Shown here piece after piece: positions 38,455 to 46,366 of a stretch of 64,000 bases of DNA. A program made the position numbers and the translations under genes. The stretch covers positions 156,675 through 220,674 of the forward strand of contig VMSX01000020.1 of the NCBI GenBank assembly GCA_013791905.1. The letters run 5' to 3'. The notes under the pieces were generated by a model that was given only the letters and a program-made list of their open reading frames with translations, was not told the DNA's origin and did no database searches. The first letter of the stretch is position 1, and each line of letters opens with the position of its first letter. The DNA comes from Rhodocyclaceae bacterium. Its GTDB lineage: Bacteria; Pseudomonadota; Gammaproteobacteria; Burkholderiales; Rhodocyclaceae.

Positions 38455-38560
38455 TGACGTTGAAGCTGTCGCGGTCATCAGCCGGAAGCCCTCGATCGAG
38501 GCTTACCGTAAGGCGCGGCAGCCCCGGGCAGCAAGCACACGCCAGAGCTTGCTGCGGGGC
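38447..38560 (+). other. Cluster of three strong hairpins after the capsid gene
   Basis: First: CCGGCTGATGAC (38447-38458), 15-base loop, GTCATCAGCCGG (38474-38485), a perfect 12-bp stem that includes the capsid stop codon. Second: AAGCC-C-TCGATCGA-GGCTT (about 38486-38505). Third: GCCCCGGGCAGCAAGC (38521-38536) with GCTTGCTGCGGGGC (38547-38560), 14 bp with a two-base bulge. No T-run follows any of them. Could be an RNA structure or a packaging/replication site. Confidence 0.6.
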
Positions 38561-38616
38561 ATCTTCCGGACGCCAGCGCGCGCGACGGGTGCCACCTTCC
38601 ACACTTTCGAGGTGCC

Positions 38617-38871
38617 ATGATGAATGATTTTTTTGGAATGCAGCTGCGGACGTTGCCAGAGGCGATCTACGATCTGGCCGTCAAAATCTATCCATGCGCC
38701 GGGCCGGATGCCGTCCGCCGACTGGTGGACAGCCTGTCTGGTCACGATTTACGAATGCTCGAAACAATCGCCTTACGGGACGGCCCCGAGGCTGCTGAGC
38801 AGTTTTACTTGAGCAGGCCGCGCCGGCTGCGTGTCATTAAAGTCGGACTGGGTCACGCACTTTTCCGTTGA
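38617..38871 (+). CDS. Hypothetical protein, last gene of the element
   Basis: 84 residues, MMNDFFGMQLRTLPEAIYDL, with GAGGTGCC before the ATG pair. Helical, no recognised domain. It follows the hairpin cluster by 57 bases and precedes a terminator at 38959. Confidence 0.5.
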   Translation: MMNDFFGMQLRTLPEAIYDLAVKIYPCAGPDAVRRLVDSLSGHDLRMLETIALRDGPEAAEQFYLSRPRRLRVIKVGLGHALFR

Positions 38872-38958
38872 CGCTGAGTTGCCCCATGGTGCTTCTGTTT
38901 TTCAGAATGTGTCCCTTGGGACACATTTGGAAAACATCACAGAAAGGCACATCCGCAC

Positions 38959-38983
38959 AAACCCGCCGCATGGCGGGTTTTTT
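38959..38983 (+). terminator. Intrinsic terminator of the element's late genes
   Basis: AAACCCGCC, loop GCAT, GGCGGGTTTTTT: a 9-bp stem followed by T6. It lies 88 bases after the last gene and just inside attR. Confidence 0.92.
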
Positions 38984-39010
38984 GCGCCGAACCAAAAGCC
39001 TATCCTTGCC

Positions 39011-39036
39011 GATGTGTTACCAGATGTGTTACCAAT
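39011..39036 (+). repeat. Candidate attR with tandem 12-mer
   Basis: GATGTGTTACCA occurs twice in tandem (39011-39022 and 39023-39034), the second copy extending to GATGTGTTACCAAT as at attL. Confidence 0.65.
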
Positions 39037-39119
39037 ATGCCGCTATACCTTGTGGTTAAGCGGTATTTTCTCGGCTGCCCATGCAGACAAAAAGAATTCG
39101 TTGCGGCATTACTGAGGGC

Positions 39120-39446
39120 TCAGAACGGCAGTTTCATGCCCGGCGGCAGCGGCAGGCCGGCGGTCAGTGCGCCCATGCGCTCCTGCGAAGTGGTTTCAGC
39201 ACGTCGATTGGCATCGTTCAGCGCGGCGGCGATCAGGTCTTCGAGCATTTCCTTGTCGTCCATCACCGAGGGGTCGATGGTGACGCGTTTGACGTCGTGC
39301 TTGCAGGTCATCACGATCTTGACGGCGCCTGCGCCGGACTGGCCTTCGACTTCTATGTTGGCCAGTTCCTCCTGTGCCTTGCTCATGTTCTCCTGCATTT
39401 TCTGCGCCTGCTTCATCAGGTTGGCGATGCCGCCTTTGTTCAACAT
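39120..39446 (-). CDS. ybaB: YbaB/EbfC nucleoid-associated protein
   Basis: Small DNA-binding protein of the YbaB/EbfC family, nucleoid-associated. 108 residues from [21 protein letters not shown], with AAGGA eight bases upstream; 17 extra upstream codons in frame overlap dnaX and are not needed. The Met/Pro-rich end [11 protein letters not shown] is typical. dnaX-ybaB-recR is the usual operon; here recR does not follow and the integrated element begins instead. Confidence 0.93.
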   Translation of the reverse strand: MLNKGGIANLMKQAQKMQENMSKAQEELANIEVEGQSGAGAVKIVMTCKHDVKRVTIDPSVMDDKEMLEDLIAAALNDANRRAETTSQERMGALTAGLPLPPGMKLPF

Positions 39447-39456
39447 GTGATTGTCC

Positions 39457-41067
39457 TTAAATGGGTTTGATGGTGGATTCGTCGATGCTGGCGTCAAACA
39501 GGTCGCACACCTCGCGCACGAAGGGATCGCCCTCGATGGCGGCGATGGCGCGCTCCTGGCGTTCGCGCTTCACGTTGTCGGCACGCACCTTGGGCGTTTC
39601 GCCCGCAGTCTCGGCCAGATCAATTTTCAGGGCCAGCGGCCGACCATAGTGCTTTTGCAGTTCGGCCTGCAATTTTTCCTGCTGCGGCGCCAGATGTTTA
39701 TGCACCGACGACATGCGCAGGGTGATTTGCCTATCGGTCAGGGTGATCAGTTCACAATGCTGGGCGAGCTGACGCGCCATGCCGGTGAGCGGCAACTGCG
39801 CGACCAGCGCATGCCAATCGTTGTCATCGGCCGCGGGTGAACTGTCGGGCTGCGAGGGCGGCGGCAGACTGGCGGCGGCAGCTGTTGTTCGCGTTGGCTC
39901 TACCCTGGCATTATGGCGGGTTGGTTGAACCGTCCCCGTGTTGGCGGGTGCCGGCTGCGCCGTACCGCCAGCGCCGACTTTCGCATTGTCGGGACGAAAG
40001 GCATGCAGGCGCAGCAGCACCATGCCGAAGCCGGCGGCTTCGTCGGGGGCCAGCGCCAGTTCGTCGCGACCGTGGATGGCGATCTGATAACACAGTTGCA
40101 AAAATTCGGCATCCAGGCATTCGGCATAATGCGCAAGACGCTCCCGCTCCGCCGCATCGAGGATGGCACTGGGGGCGAATTGCACCAGCGCGATGCGATG
40201 AAACAGCGTGGCCAGTTCCTGCAAGGCCGAATCGAAACTGAGGCTGCGCGCCTCCATTATTTCAGCCACGGCCAGCATGGCATGAATGTCGCCGGCGACC
40301 AGCCCGTCGAGCAGGCTGAAGAGATGATCGTCGCCCACCGTGCCCAGCATGGCGCGTACCCCCTCCTCCTCGATGCGGCCGGCGCCATGGGCGATGGCCT
40401 GGTCGAGCAGGGAAAGCGCATCGCGCATCGAACCGGCGGCAGCCTTGGCCAGATGGCGCAATGCTGTTGCTTCACAGTCCACTTCCTCAGCCGCCAGCAC
40501 CTGCGTCAGATGGTCGACGATGAGGCCGGGCGGCATCTGCTTGAGGTTGAATTGCAGGCAGCGCGAGAGCACCGTCACCGGAATCTTCTGCGGATCGGTG
40601 GTGGCGAGAATAAATTTGACATGTTCCGGCGGCTCTTCCAGCGTCTTCAACATCGCATTGAAGGCATGGCCGGAAAGCTGGTGCACCTCGTCGATCATGT
40701 ACACCTTGTAGCGGCCGCTGTTCGGTGCATAAGCCGCCTTTTCAAGCAGCGCCGCCATGTCCTCGACGCCACGATTCGATGCGGCATCCATCTCCACATA
40801 ATCGATGAAACGGCCGCTGTCGATCTCCAGGCAAGCACCGCAGACGCCACAAGGTGTCGAGGTGATGCCAGTCTCGCAATTCAAGGCCTTGGCGAGGATG
40901 CGCGCCAGCGTGGTCTTGCCGACGCCGCGCGTGCCGGTGAAGAGATAGGCGTGGTGCAGACGCTGCTGATCAAGGGCGTGCGTCAGCGCACGTACCACGT
41001 GCTCCTGCCCGACCAATGTATCGAAAGACTTGGGACGCCACTTGCGGGCCAGTACCTGATAACTCAT
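39457..41067 (-). CDS. dnaX: DNA polymerase III subunit tau/gamma
   Basis: Clamp-loader ATPase. 536 residues, start [21 protein letters not shown]. Walker [12 protein letters not shown], the zinc-binding [20 protein letters not shown], Walker [15 protein letters not shown] (DExH) and sensor [20 protein letters not shown] are present. The C-terminal tau region (about 400-536) has a Pro/Ala-rich linker and a basic-acidic tail. I cannot tell whether a frameshift for gamma exists; no clear A AAA AAG slip site is visible. Confidence 0.96.
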   Translation of the reverse strand: MSYQVLARKWRPKSFDTLVGQEHVVRALTHALDQQRLHHAYLFTGTRGVGKTTLARILAKALNCETGITSTPCGVCGACLEIDSGRFIDYVEMDAASNRGVEDMAALLEKAAYAPNSGRYKVYMIDEVHQLSGHAFNAMLKTLEEPPEHVKFILATTDPQKIPVTVLSRCLQFNLKQMPPGLIVDHLTQVLAAEEVDCEATALRHLAKAAAGSMRDALSLLDQAIAHGAGRIEEEGVRAMLGTVGDDHLFSLLDGLVAGDIHAMLAVAEIMEARSLSFDSALQELATLFHRIALVQFAPSAILDAAERERLAHYAECLDAEFLQLCYQIAIHGRDELALAPDEAAGFGMVLLRLHAFRPDNAKVGAGGTAQPAPANTGTVQPTRHNARVEPTRTTAAAASLPPPSQPDSSPAADDNDWHALVAQLPLTGMARQLAQHCELITLTDRQITLRMSSVHKHLAPQQEKLQAELQKHYGRPLALKIDLAETAGETPKVRADNVKRERQERAIAAIEGDPFVREVCDLFDASIDESTIKPI

Positions 41068-41085
41068 GTACCCATTTTAAGGCAA

Positions 41086-41115
41086 ACGGGCGTTCCCCTT
41101 GCGGAGAACGCCCGT
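41086..41115 (-). terminator. Perfect 10-bp hairpin upstream of dnaX
   Basis: ACGGGCGTTC, 10-base loop, GAACGCCCGT, about 20 bases before the dnaX start. On the minus strand TTGCCTTAAAA follows, a poor T-run. It could end the upstream LTXXQ gene or fold in the dnaX leader. Confidence 0.4.
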
Positions 41116-41132
41116 GATCGACGAAGTTAATC

Positions 41133-41212
41133 TTGCCTCCGCAGGGCCGCCCCAAGGAGGCAAGCGCCCCCCGGTGGGGGGAGCGAGCCGGGTTTGCGGG
41201 CGTGGAGGCTAA
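41133..41212 (+). repeat. Dispersed GC-rich hairpin repeat, copy upstream of dnaX
   Basis: Starts TTGCCTCCGCAGGGCCGCCC and ends GCGTGGAGGCTAA, so TTGCCTCC and GGAGGCTAA form an inverted repeat with one mismatch at the tip. The core is GCGCCCCCC-GGT-GGGGGG. Best-formed of the four copies. Confidence 0.8.
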
Positions 41213-41222
41213 TTTAGCTCGT

Positions 41223-41789
41223 TCAGCCTTGCGGTGCCATGCCACGACCCGGTCCGCGCGGCATGCCGCCGCCCTTCGGGCCCTTGCCCGCGCCCATCTG
41301 CCCCATGCGGGCGGCTTGCTGGTCGGCCACGGCTTTTTGCTCGGGCGTCAGCGCCTCATAGAGGCGATTGAAGCTCTCATGCACGCCAGTCATGGCGGCC
41401 AGATGGGCTTGCATCATGTCCTGGCGCTGCGCCATGCGCTCGGGGGCGGTCAGCTTGGTATCGGCGGCCTGATTGCGCATTGCCTGCATGCCCTTGCCCG
41501 CCTCGCTCTTGGCTTTCTCGGCGAACGCCAGCCAGAGCGGTTCCTGTTCGGCTGTCAGCTTCAACTGGCCCTTGAGCATGTCGAGGCGCTGCTCGGCGCG
41601 CTGCGCCGGATCGACCTTCATGGATGCCTGGCGTGCCATCGGGCCGCCCTGTCCCATCCCACCGCAGGGTCCCATTCCGGCACCCATGCCGGGTCCCATG
41701 CCAGCGCCCATTCCGCCCTGGGCCAGGGCAACACCACTGAAAGTGGCTGCGACGATCAGACTTGCGATGATGCTGTGATTGCGTTTCAT
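41223..41789 (-). CDS. LTXXQ-motif (Spy/CpxP-like) periplasmic protein
   Basis: 188 residues. Signal peptide MKRNHSIIASLIVAATFSGVALA, then a Gly/Met-rich stretch (GGMGAGMGPGMGAGMGPCGG), then helices with the motif LKLTAEQEPLW and a second LTPEQKAVAD, the hallmark of the Spy/CpxP family of periplasmic chaperones and metal-stress proteins. The C-terminus is again Gly/Met/Pro-rich. GGAGAG lies before the ATG at 41789. Whether it binds metal or protein cannot be told from sequence. Confidence 0.8.
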   Translation of the reverse strand: MKRNHSIIASLIVAATFSGVALAQGGMGAGMGPGMGAGMGPCGGMGQGGPMARQASMKVDPAQRAEQRLDMLKGQLKLTAEQEPLWLAFAEKAKSEAGKGMQAMRNQAADTKLTAPERMAQRQDMMQAHLAAMTGVHESFNRLYEALTPEQKAVADQQAARMGQMGAGKGPKGGGMPRGPGRGMAPQG

Positions 41790-41935
41790 ATTGCTCTCCT
41801 GGTAAATGCCTGCTTGGCAGGAGAGATTAAGCGCCACGGATGTAAGTGGGCTATATCCGATTTGTAACCGGGTATGAAATGGTAACGCTGCCCAACCAAG
41901 AGGGGCGCACAGGGGGACGATGGATAAGGGGAGGT

Positions 41936-42034
41936 GGCGAGCCTAACCCCCGGCACTTGCAGTAAATGGCTGTGGCTGCTGCCTTCCGGCCCTGACCCGA
42001 TTCACCACCCCGCAATGCGGGGAGGCCCGCCGCC
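41936..42034 (-). ncRNA. ffs: 4.5S (signal recognition particle) RNA, small bacterial type
   Basis: On the minus strand the conserved domain IV loop reads GGTCAGGGCCGGAAGGCAGC and continues AGCC, matching the GGTCAGG...GGAAGCAGCC core of bacterial SRP RNA. The ends GGCGGGCCT and AGGCTCGCC pair to close a single long hairpin of about 96-99 nt. It works with Ffh and FtsY in co-translational membrane targeting. Exact ends are estimated from the pairing. Confidence 0.93.
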
Positions 42035-42091
42035 GTGAAGTCTAACAGAAAGCAGACAGTGCAGCGGCCGGCAGTGCCGGCGCTGATTTCA

Positions 42092-42958
42092 TCAGTCACC
42101 GAGCAGGAATTCCCTTACCACGGCAACTTGCGCATCCTCCATGAAAATCGGCGCATGGCCGACGTGGGGTATTTCCACCGCACTGGCGCGCGGCCCCCGC
42201 TCACGCATTGCCGTCACCGTTTCACGGGTAAGCAAATCCGAGGTTTCGCCGCGAATCACCAGCGTCGGGCAGCGAATCGCATCGTAGAGCGGCCACAATT
42301 CGATATTCTTCGCGCCCTGCGCCTCGACCATGGCCTTGAATGGCACGGCGATGCCCGGGTCGTAACGCAGCTTGATCCGTCCTTGCGCCGCAGGTTTGAC
42401 GACGCACTCGGTCAGGTGGCGCCACTGGGGATCCGTCAAATTGCCGAACGGCGCAGCCACCTGACGCAAATAGGTCTCGGCTTCGACCATCGAGGCAAAG
42501 TCGGGCGGACTGCCCAGATAGTCACTGATGCGTTTCAGTGCCGTGGCGTCGACCACCGGCCCGACATCGTTGAGGATCAGTCGCTTGATGGGCGTGTCTT
42601 TCTGCGCCGCGAGGGCCATGCCGATCAGACCGCCCATCGAAGTGCCAAGCCAGTCCACCTTTTCGACATTCAGCCGAGCGATCAGCGTCACCATGTCCGC
42701 CGCATATTGCGGGGTGACATAGTGCGCCGGATCGTGCAAGCGGTCGCTCAGGCCGCGGCCGACCACATCGGGACAGACCACGCGGTACTTTTCGGCCAGG
42801 GCCTGCGCCAGAAAATCGAAATCGCGCCCGCAGCGCGTCATGCCATGTACGCAGACCAGCACCTGCGGATTGCTCGCATCGCCCCATTCCACATAGGCCA
42901 TGCGATGGAAACCGGCGGGGCTGAGACATTGCACATATGATGAATGGGGTGGAGTCAT
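42092..42958 (-). CDS. Alpha/beta-fold hydrolase
   Basis: 288 residues of the alpha/beta hydrolase superfamily. Nucleophile elbow WLGTSMGGLIGM (Ser near residue 106), oxyanion region VCVHGMTRCGRDFD, acid near VIRGETSDLLT and the final His in PHVGHAPIF. Substrate unknown; resembles lipase/esterase-type or lactonase enzymes. Its start overlaps the comEC stop, so the two may be co-transcribed. Confidence 0.85.
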   Translation of the reverse strand: MTPPHSSYVQCLSPAGFHRMAYVEWGDASNPQVLVCVHGMTRCGRDFDFLAQALAEKYRVVCPDVVGRGLSDRLHDPAHYVTPQYAADMVTLIARLNVEKVDWLGTSMGGLIGMALAAQKDTPIKRLILNDVGPVVDATALKRISDYLGSPPDFASMVEAETYLRQVAAPFGNLTDPQWRHLTECVVKPAAQGRIKLRYDPGIAVPFKAMVEAQGAKNIELWPLYDAIRCPTLVIRGETSDLLTRETVTAMRERGPRASAVEIPHVGHAPIFMEDAQVAVVREFLLGD

Positions 42959-45348
42959 GGAGCGCTTTCAATAAGGTCAACGGGCGTATTGTGCCAGTAG
43001 CGGGCACGCGCTTCGCGCTGATGAACGTAATGCTGCCCCGTCGCGTCGAGCACAACGCGCACCGCGCCGTTCCGGTCGGTACGATGAATGTGGGCGCCGG
43101 TGCTTTCGTAACGTTCGACCACCACCGGCCACGGATGACCGAAACGGTTGCGATAGCCGACCGGGAAGACCACCGCGCGGGGGCTGACGGCAGCGACGAA
43201 ATCCGCCGATGAAGTACGCTTGCCGCCGTGATGAGGCGCTACCAGAACATCGGCGCGCAAATCGTCGCCATGCCGCGCCAGCAGCTCCGCCTCGGCCGTG
43301 CCTTCCAGATCGCCGGGTACCAGCACGCTGCCATGGGCGCTGTCGATCCTGAGTACACAACTCATGGCATTCGTCGTGCGTTTGCCAGCATAGTCGGCGG
43401 ACGTCGGATGCAATACCCGGAAACGCACGCCATCCCATTCCCAGGCGTCACCATCGAGGCAGCGCCGCTCATTGCGCCATCCATCCAGCGCCGACTTTTG
43501 CCACAGCGGATGCAGTTCGGGCAAGGAACTGACGAATCCGCCAATCGGCACCGCCGCCATGAGCGAAGCTGCACCACCGGCATGATCCATGTCGGAATGG
43601 CTGACCATCAGCATGTCGAGTTGCTGCACGCCGGTGGCGCGCAGATAAGGCACGAGGATGCGGTTGCCGCTGTCGGCGTCGGCGGTAAAGCCCGGGCCAG
43701 TGTCGAAGATCAGGTCGTGCGTGGCGGTCTGCACATGCAAGGCCTGACCCTGGCCGACATCCAACACCGTCAGCGTCAATGCGCCCGGCGTCGGCCGTTG
43801 CGGAAAAATGAAGAACAGCGGGAGGAAGGCAACCAGCCCCAGCCAGCGCGCCGGAAACCCGCGCGGCAGCAGGAACCAGGCCGCGCCCAACAACGCCAGA
43901 GGTATCGCCCAGACCGGCGGTGCATGCTGTTGCCAGACAGAGCCGCCCAGTGCAGCCAGCCAGTACAAAAAGTCCATCAGCAGCGCCAGCAACGCGTGCG
44001 CCGGCTGCAGCACCAGACCTAAGCCAGGCACGCTACCCAACAGTGCCAGCGGCGTCACCAGCAGGCTGACAACCGGGATCGCCAGCGCGTTGGCGAAGGG
44101 CGACACCAGCGAGAATTGCTGGAACAAGGCCAGCAACGCCGGAATCATGCCCAGCGTTATCGCCCACTGCGCTTGACCCCACTCGACCAGCCAGTGTGGT
44201 CGCGCCAGCCGGCCACTGGCCATGTAGAACAGCAGTGCCACTGCGCCAAAAGACAACCAGAAGCCGGCAGCCAGCACCGCCCACGGATCGATCAACAGCA
44301 CCAGCAGCAAGGCCGCTCCCAGCACGCGCGGCGCTGCGATCGAGCGCCCCGACAGCATGGCCACCGCCACCACGCCCAGCATGTAGAGCGTGCGCTGCGC
44401 CGGCACGCCAAAACCGGCCAGCAGCGCATACATCAACGCCCCGCTCAAACCGGCAAGCGCTGCCGCCTTCTGCGTTGGCCAGACCAGCGGCAGGCGTGCC
44501 GAGCGTCGCCAGAGCGTGGCGACCAGCCAGGCGACGAGCGCACCGATCATGGTGACATGCAGCCCGGAAATGCTCATCAGATGCGTAATGCCGGTGGCCG
44601 CAAAATGACGCCAGAGCGCTGGTGAAATGGCGTTCTGGTCGCCCACCGCCAGCGCCATCAGCACACCCGCGTACTCATGATCAGGCAGGGCGCGTGCGAT
44701 ACGGGCACGCGTCGCTTCGCGCAGCCGCTCAATGGTCGAAAACCATCCGCCAACCTGCGTATCCAGCCGGGCATTTTCTGCTGACTTGCGTACATAGCCA
44801 GTAGCACGAATGCCGCGCTCGAACAGCCAGCCTTCATAGTCGAAACCGTGCGGATTCACATTGCCATGGGGGCGCTTGAGCCGCACCATGAAACGCCAGC
44901 GTTCGCCGACTCGGGGTACCGGCAAGGCGCCAGGTGCGGCAACCTCTTCCCCTGCCTCATCCTCCGCCGCTGAATCGACTTGCCGATACCAGCTCAGGAC
45001 AATCCGCTGCGGCAGGGGGGCAACTGTCTGCTCGATCTCGAAGGTAAATCGCACGCCGCGCTCAAAGCGCTGCGGCATGCGAGTAACGACACCCGTGACC
45101 GCGACATCGCGCCCCTCCCACACCGCCGGCAAGGTATCGACCATCCGCCAGTGGGCGAATCCACCCGCCCAGGCCAAGCCCAGCAATGCCGCACCAACCA
45201 CAGACAAAAGGCGCCAGCGCTGCCAGGCCGCCAGCCACAACACCGCACCAACGACTGCCGCTGCAATAAGAAAAGTCGGCGCTGGCAGGACGGCGTGCTG
45301 TTGCAGGACAAACACGCCAAGGGCAAAAGCCAGCACGCGCCAAGGCAT
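42955..45348 (-). CDS. comEC: DNA internalization protein ComEC/Rec2
   Basis: Inner-membrane channel for single-stranded DNA uptake in natural competence. 797 residues: N-terminal helices and a DUF4131/OB-type region (to about 230), the Competence membrane domain (about 230-520, including HLMSISGLHVTMIGALVAW), then a metallo-beta-lactamase-like domain with LDVGQGQALHV and the metal motif SHSDMDHAGGA. Complete, which suggests competence capability if the pilus genes exist elsewhere. It contains two copies of the short dispersed repeat. Confidence 0.93.
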   Translation of the reverse strand: MPWRVLAFALGVFVLQQHAVLPAPTFLIAAAVVGAVLWLAAWQRWRLLSVVGAALLGLAWAGGFAHWRMVDTLPAVWEGRDVAVTGVVTRMPQRFERGVRFTFEIEQTVAPLPQRIVLSWYRQVDSAAEDEAGEEVAAPGALPVPRVGERWRFMVRLKRPHGNVNPHGFDYEGWLFERGIRATGYVRKSAENARLDTQVGGWFSTIERLREATRARIARALPDHEYAGVLMALAVGDQNAISPALWRHFAATGITHLMSISGLHVTMIGALVAWLVATLWRRSARLPLVWPTQKAAALAGLSGALMYALLAGFGVPAQRTLYMLGVVAVAMLSGRSIAAPRVLGAALLLVLLIDPWAVLAAGFWLSFGAVALLFYMASGRLARPHWLVEWGQAQWAITLGMIPALLALFQQFSLVSPFANALAIPVVSLLVTPLALLGSVPGLGLVLQPAHALLALLMDFLYWLAALGGSVWQQHAPPVWAIPLALLGAAWFLLPRGFPARWLGLVAFLPLFFIFPQRPTPGALTLTVLDVGQGQALHVQTATHDLIFDTGPGFTADADSGNRILVPYLRATGVQQLDMLMVSHSDMDHAGGAASLMAAVPIGGFVSSLPELHPLWQKSALDGWRNERRCLDGDAWEWDGVRFRVLHPTSADYAGKRTTNAMSCVLRIDSAHGSVLVPGDLEGTAEAELLARHGDDLRADVLVAPHHGGKRTSSADFVAAVSPRAVVFPVGYRNRFGHPWPVVVERYESTGAHIHRTDRNGAVRVVLDATGQHYVHQREARARYWHNTPVDLIESAP
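43486..43501 (-). repeat. Short dispersed repeat core (in comEC, nuclease-like domain)
   Basis: CAGCGCCGACTTTTGC on the plus strand, identical to the rne copy at 29032; encodes QKSALDG on the minus strand, a different frame from the other comEC copy. Confidence 0.6.
45271..45292 (+). repeat. Short dispersed repeat, copy 2 (in comEC N-terminus)
   Basis: AAAAGTCGGCGCTGGCAGG followed by ACG, 22 bases identical to the rseA copy at 11366-11387 and the lolD copy at 48274-48295. Encodes VLPAPTF as in rseA. Confidence 0.8.
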
Positions 45349-45500
45349 GGTTACAATGCCACTCGTTCGATTGATTGCATTCTGCCGCGCATCCCGTGAC
45401 GTTTCATCAAGCCGCGAGTATGGACGAAGTCGGGGAACTTCATTTCAGCCCGCCGGCATTTTTTTCATCGCGCGCCAACTTCTATTTCCTGGATATCCAA

Positions 45501-46157
45501 ATGAAACATAAAACACTGCTCATCGGCACCGTCGTGGTTTTGCTGCTGATATTCGTCGTCGCGACACTGGTCTACAAGACCGAAAAGATCGATCAATCCG
45601 CACAACTGGCCGCCGCCAATAGTGCTGCGCTGGTCCGCATGCACTCACCGACGCTCGGTCGTACCGATGCGCCGGTGGTGATCGTCGAATTTATCGATCC
45701 GGCCTGCGAAACCTGCGGGGCGCTGTATCCGCTGGTCAAGGACCTGATGTCCGTACATCCCGACAAGATTCGTCTGGTGCTGCGTTACGCGCCATTTCAT
45801 GAAGGGTCGGACAAGGTGGTGGCGGCGCTGGAGGCCGCGCGCCTGCAGGGCAAGTTCTGGCCGGCGCTGGAAGCATTACTCGCCAATCAACATCACTGGG
45901 CACCGCATCACACGGCGCAGGTCGCCCTGATCTGGCCTCATCTGGAAGGCCTGGGACTGAACCTTGCGCAGTTGCGGGCCGATATGCTTGCCCCGTCTAT
46001 CGCCGAGATCATCGCCCAAGACCTGGCCGATGCGGACACGCTCAAGGTCAGCAAGACTCCGGAATTCTTCGTCAACGGCAAACCCTTGCCACGCTTCGGC
46101 TTCGACCAGCTGAAAATGCTGGTTGATGAAGCATTAAAGGACACGCAACGACGCTAG
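45501..46157 (+). CDS. DsbA/thioredoxin-fold membrane-anchored protein
   Basis: 218 residues. One N-terminal membrane helix (about 5-24: TLLIGTVVVLLLIFVVATLV) anchors a periplasmic thioredoxin fold. The redox motif is CETC (Cys69, Cys72), and the cis-Pro loop reads KTPEFFVNGKPL, as in DsbA-like and BdbD-like proteins. It probably handles disulfide exchange on exported proteins. ATG 45501 was chosen since the upstream 42 codons do not resemble the family. It is divergent from comEC. Confidence 0.88.
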   Translation: MKHKTLLIGTVVVLLLIFVVATLVYKTEKIDQSAQLAAANSAALVRMHSPTLGRTDAPVVIVEFIDPACETCGALYPLVKDLMSVHPDKIRLVLRYAPFHEGSDKVVAALEAARLQGKFWPALEALLANQHHWAPHHTAQVALIWPHLEGLGLNLAQLRADMLAPSIAEIIAQDLADADTLKVSKTPEFFVNGKPLPRFGFDQLKMLVDEALKDTQRR

Positions 46158-46297
46158 CTGTCGAGAAGCCATGGCAAGTTACGGATAGCGCCCGCTTGAA
46201 TGGTTCATTGAGCATGTGTTCATACCCTGTCGACATTCGATACACTTACTGTCGGAAATGCTTACACATCGACTCTTAACATCAGCAGTAGTTGTTT

Positions 46298-46333
46298 CAT
46301 AACAACATGTTATGTCCTAGGCCCGCTATTTGC
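46298..46333 (+). promoter_or_regulatory. Sigma-54-like promoter and 7-3-7 palindrome before the PEP-CTERM gene
   Basis: AGGCCCGCTATTTGC (46319-46333) has GG and GC exactly ten bases apart with TTGC, against the consensus TGGCAC-N5-TTGC. Immediately upstream lies the palindrome CATAACA-ACA-TGTTATG (46298-46314), overlapping GTTGTT-TCAT-AACAAC (46291-46306). Confidence 0.5.
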
Positions 46334-46366
46334 TTATAGCGGCTATCTCTTCCTAGAACCTTCGAC

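Larger units (their letters stand above)
30174..39036. mobile_element. 8.9-kb phage-satellite-like integrated element
   Basis: Bounded by the direct repeat GATGTGTTACCAAT at 30174-30187 and 39023-39036, with the integrase at the left end reading inwards. All genes inside are on the plus strand, whereas both chromosomal neighbours (the phosphatase gene and ybaB) are on the minus strand. Contents in order: integrase, two small genes, an AlpA-like regulator, a small basic protein, a hypothetical, a primase-helicase, a small gene, a tail-like protein, a candidate small terminase, a hypothetical, a major capsid protein and a small gene. Large terminase, portal, protease, baseplate, holin and lysin genes are absent. 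This fits a helper-dependent satellite or a heavily reduced prophage. Confidence 0.75.

Noticed and set aside
30174..39036. Reading the element as a complete prophage
   Set aside because: Large terminase, portal, protease, most tail genes and lysis genes are absent in 8.9 kb, so it cannot form particles by itself.
39913..41130. 405-codon open frame on the plus strand opposite dnaX
   Set aside because: It is antisense to a clearly conserved dnaX gene, shows no recognisable domain and has His/Gln/Arg-rich composition typical of shadow frames in GC-rich DNA.
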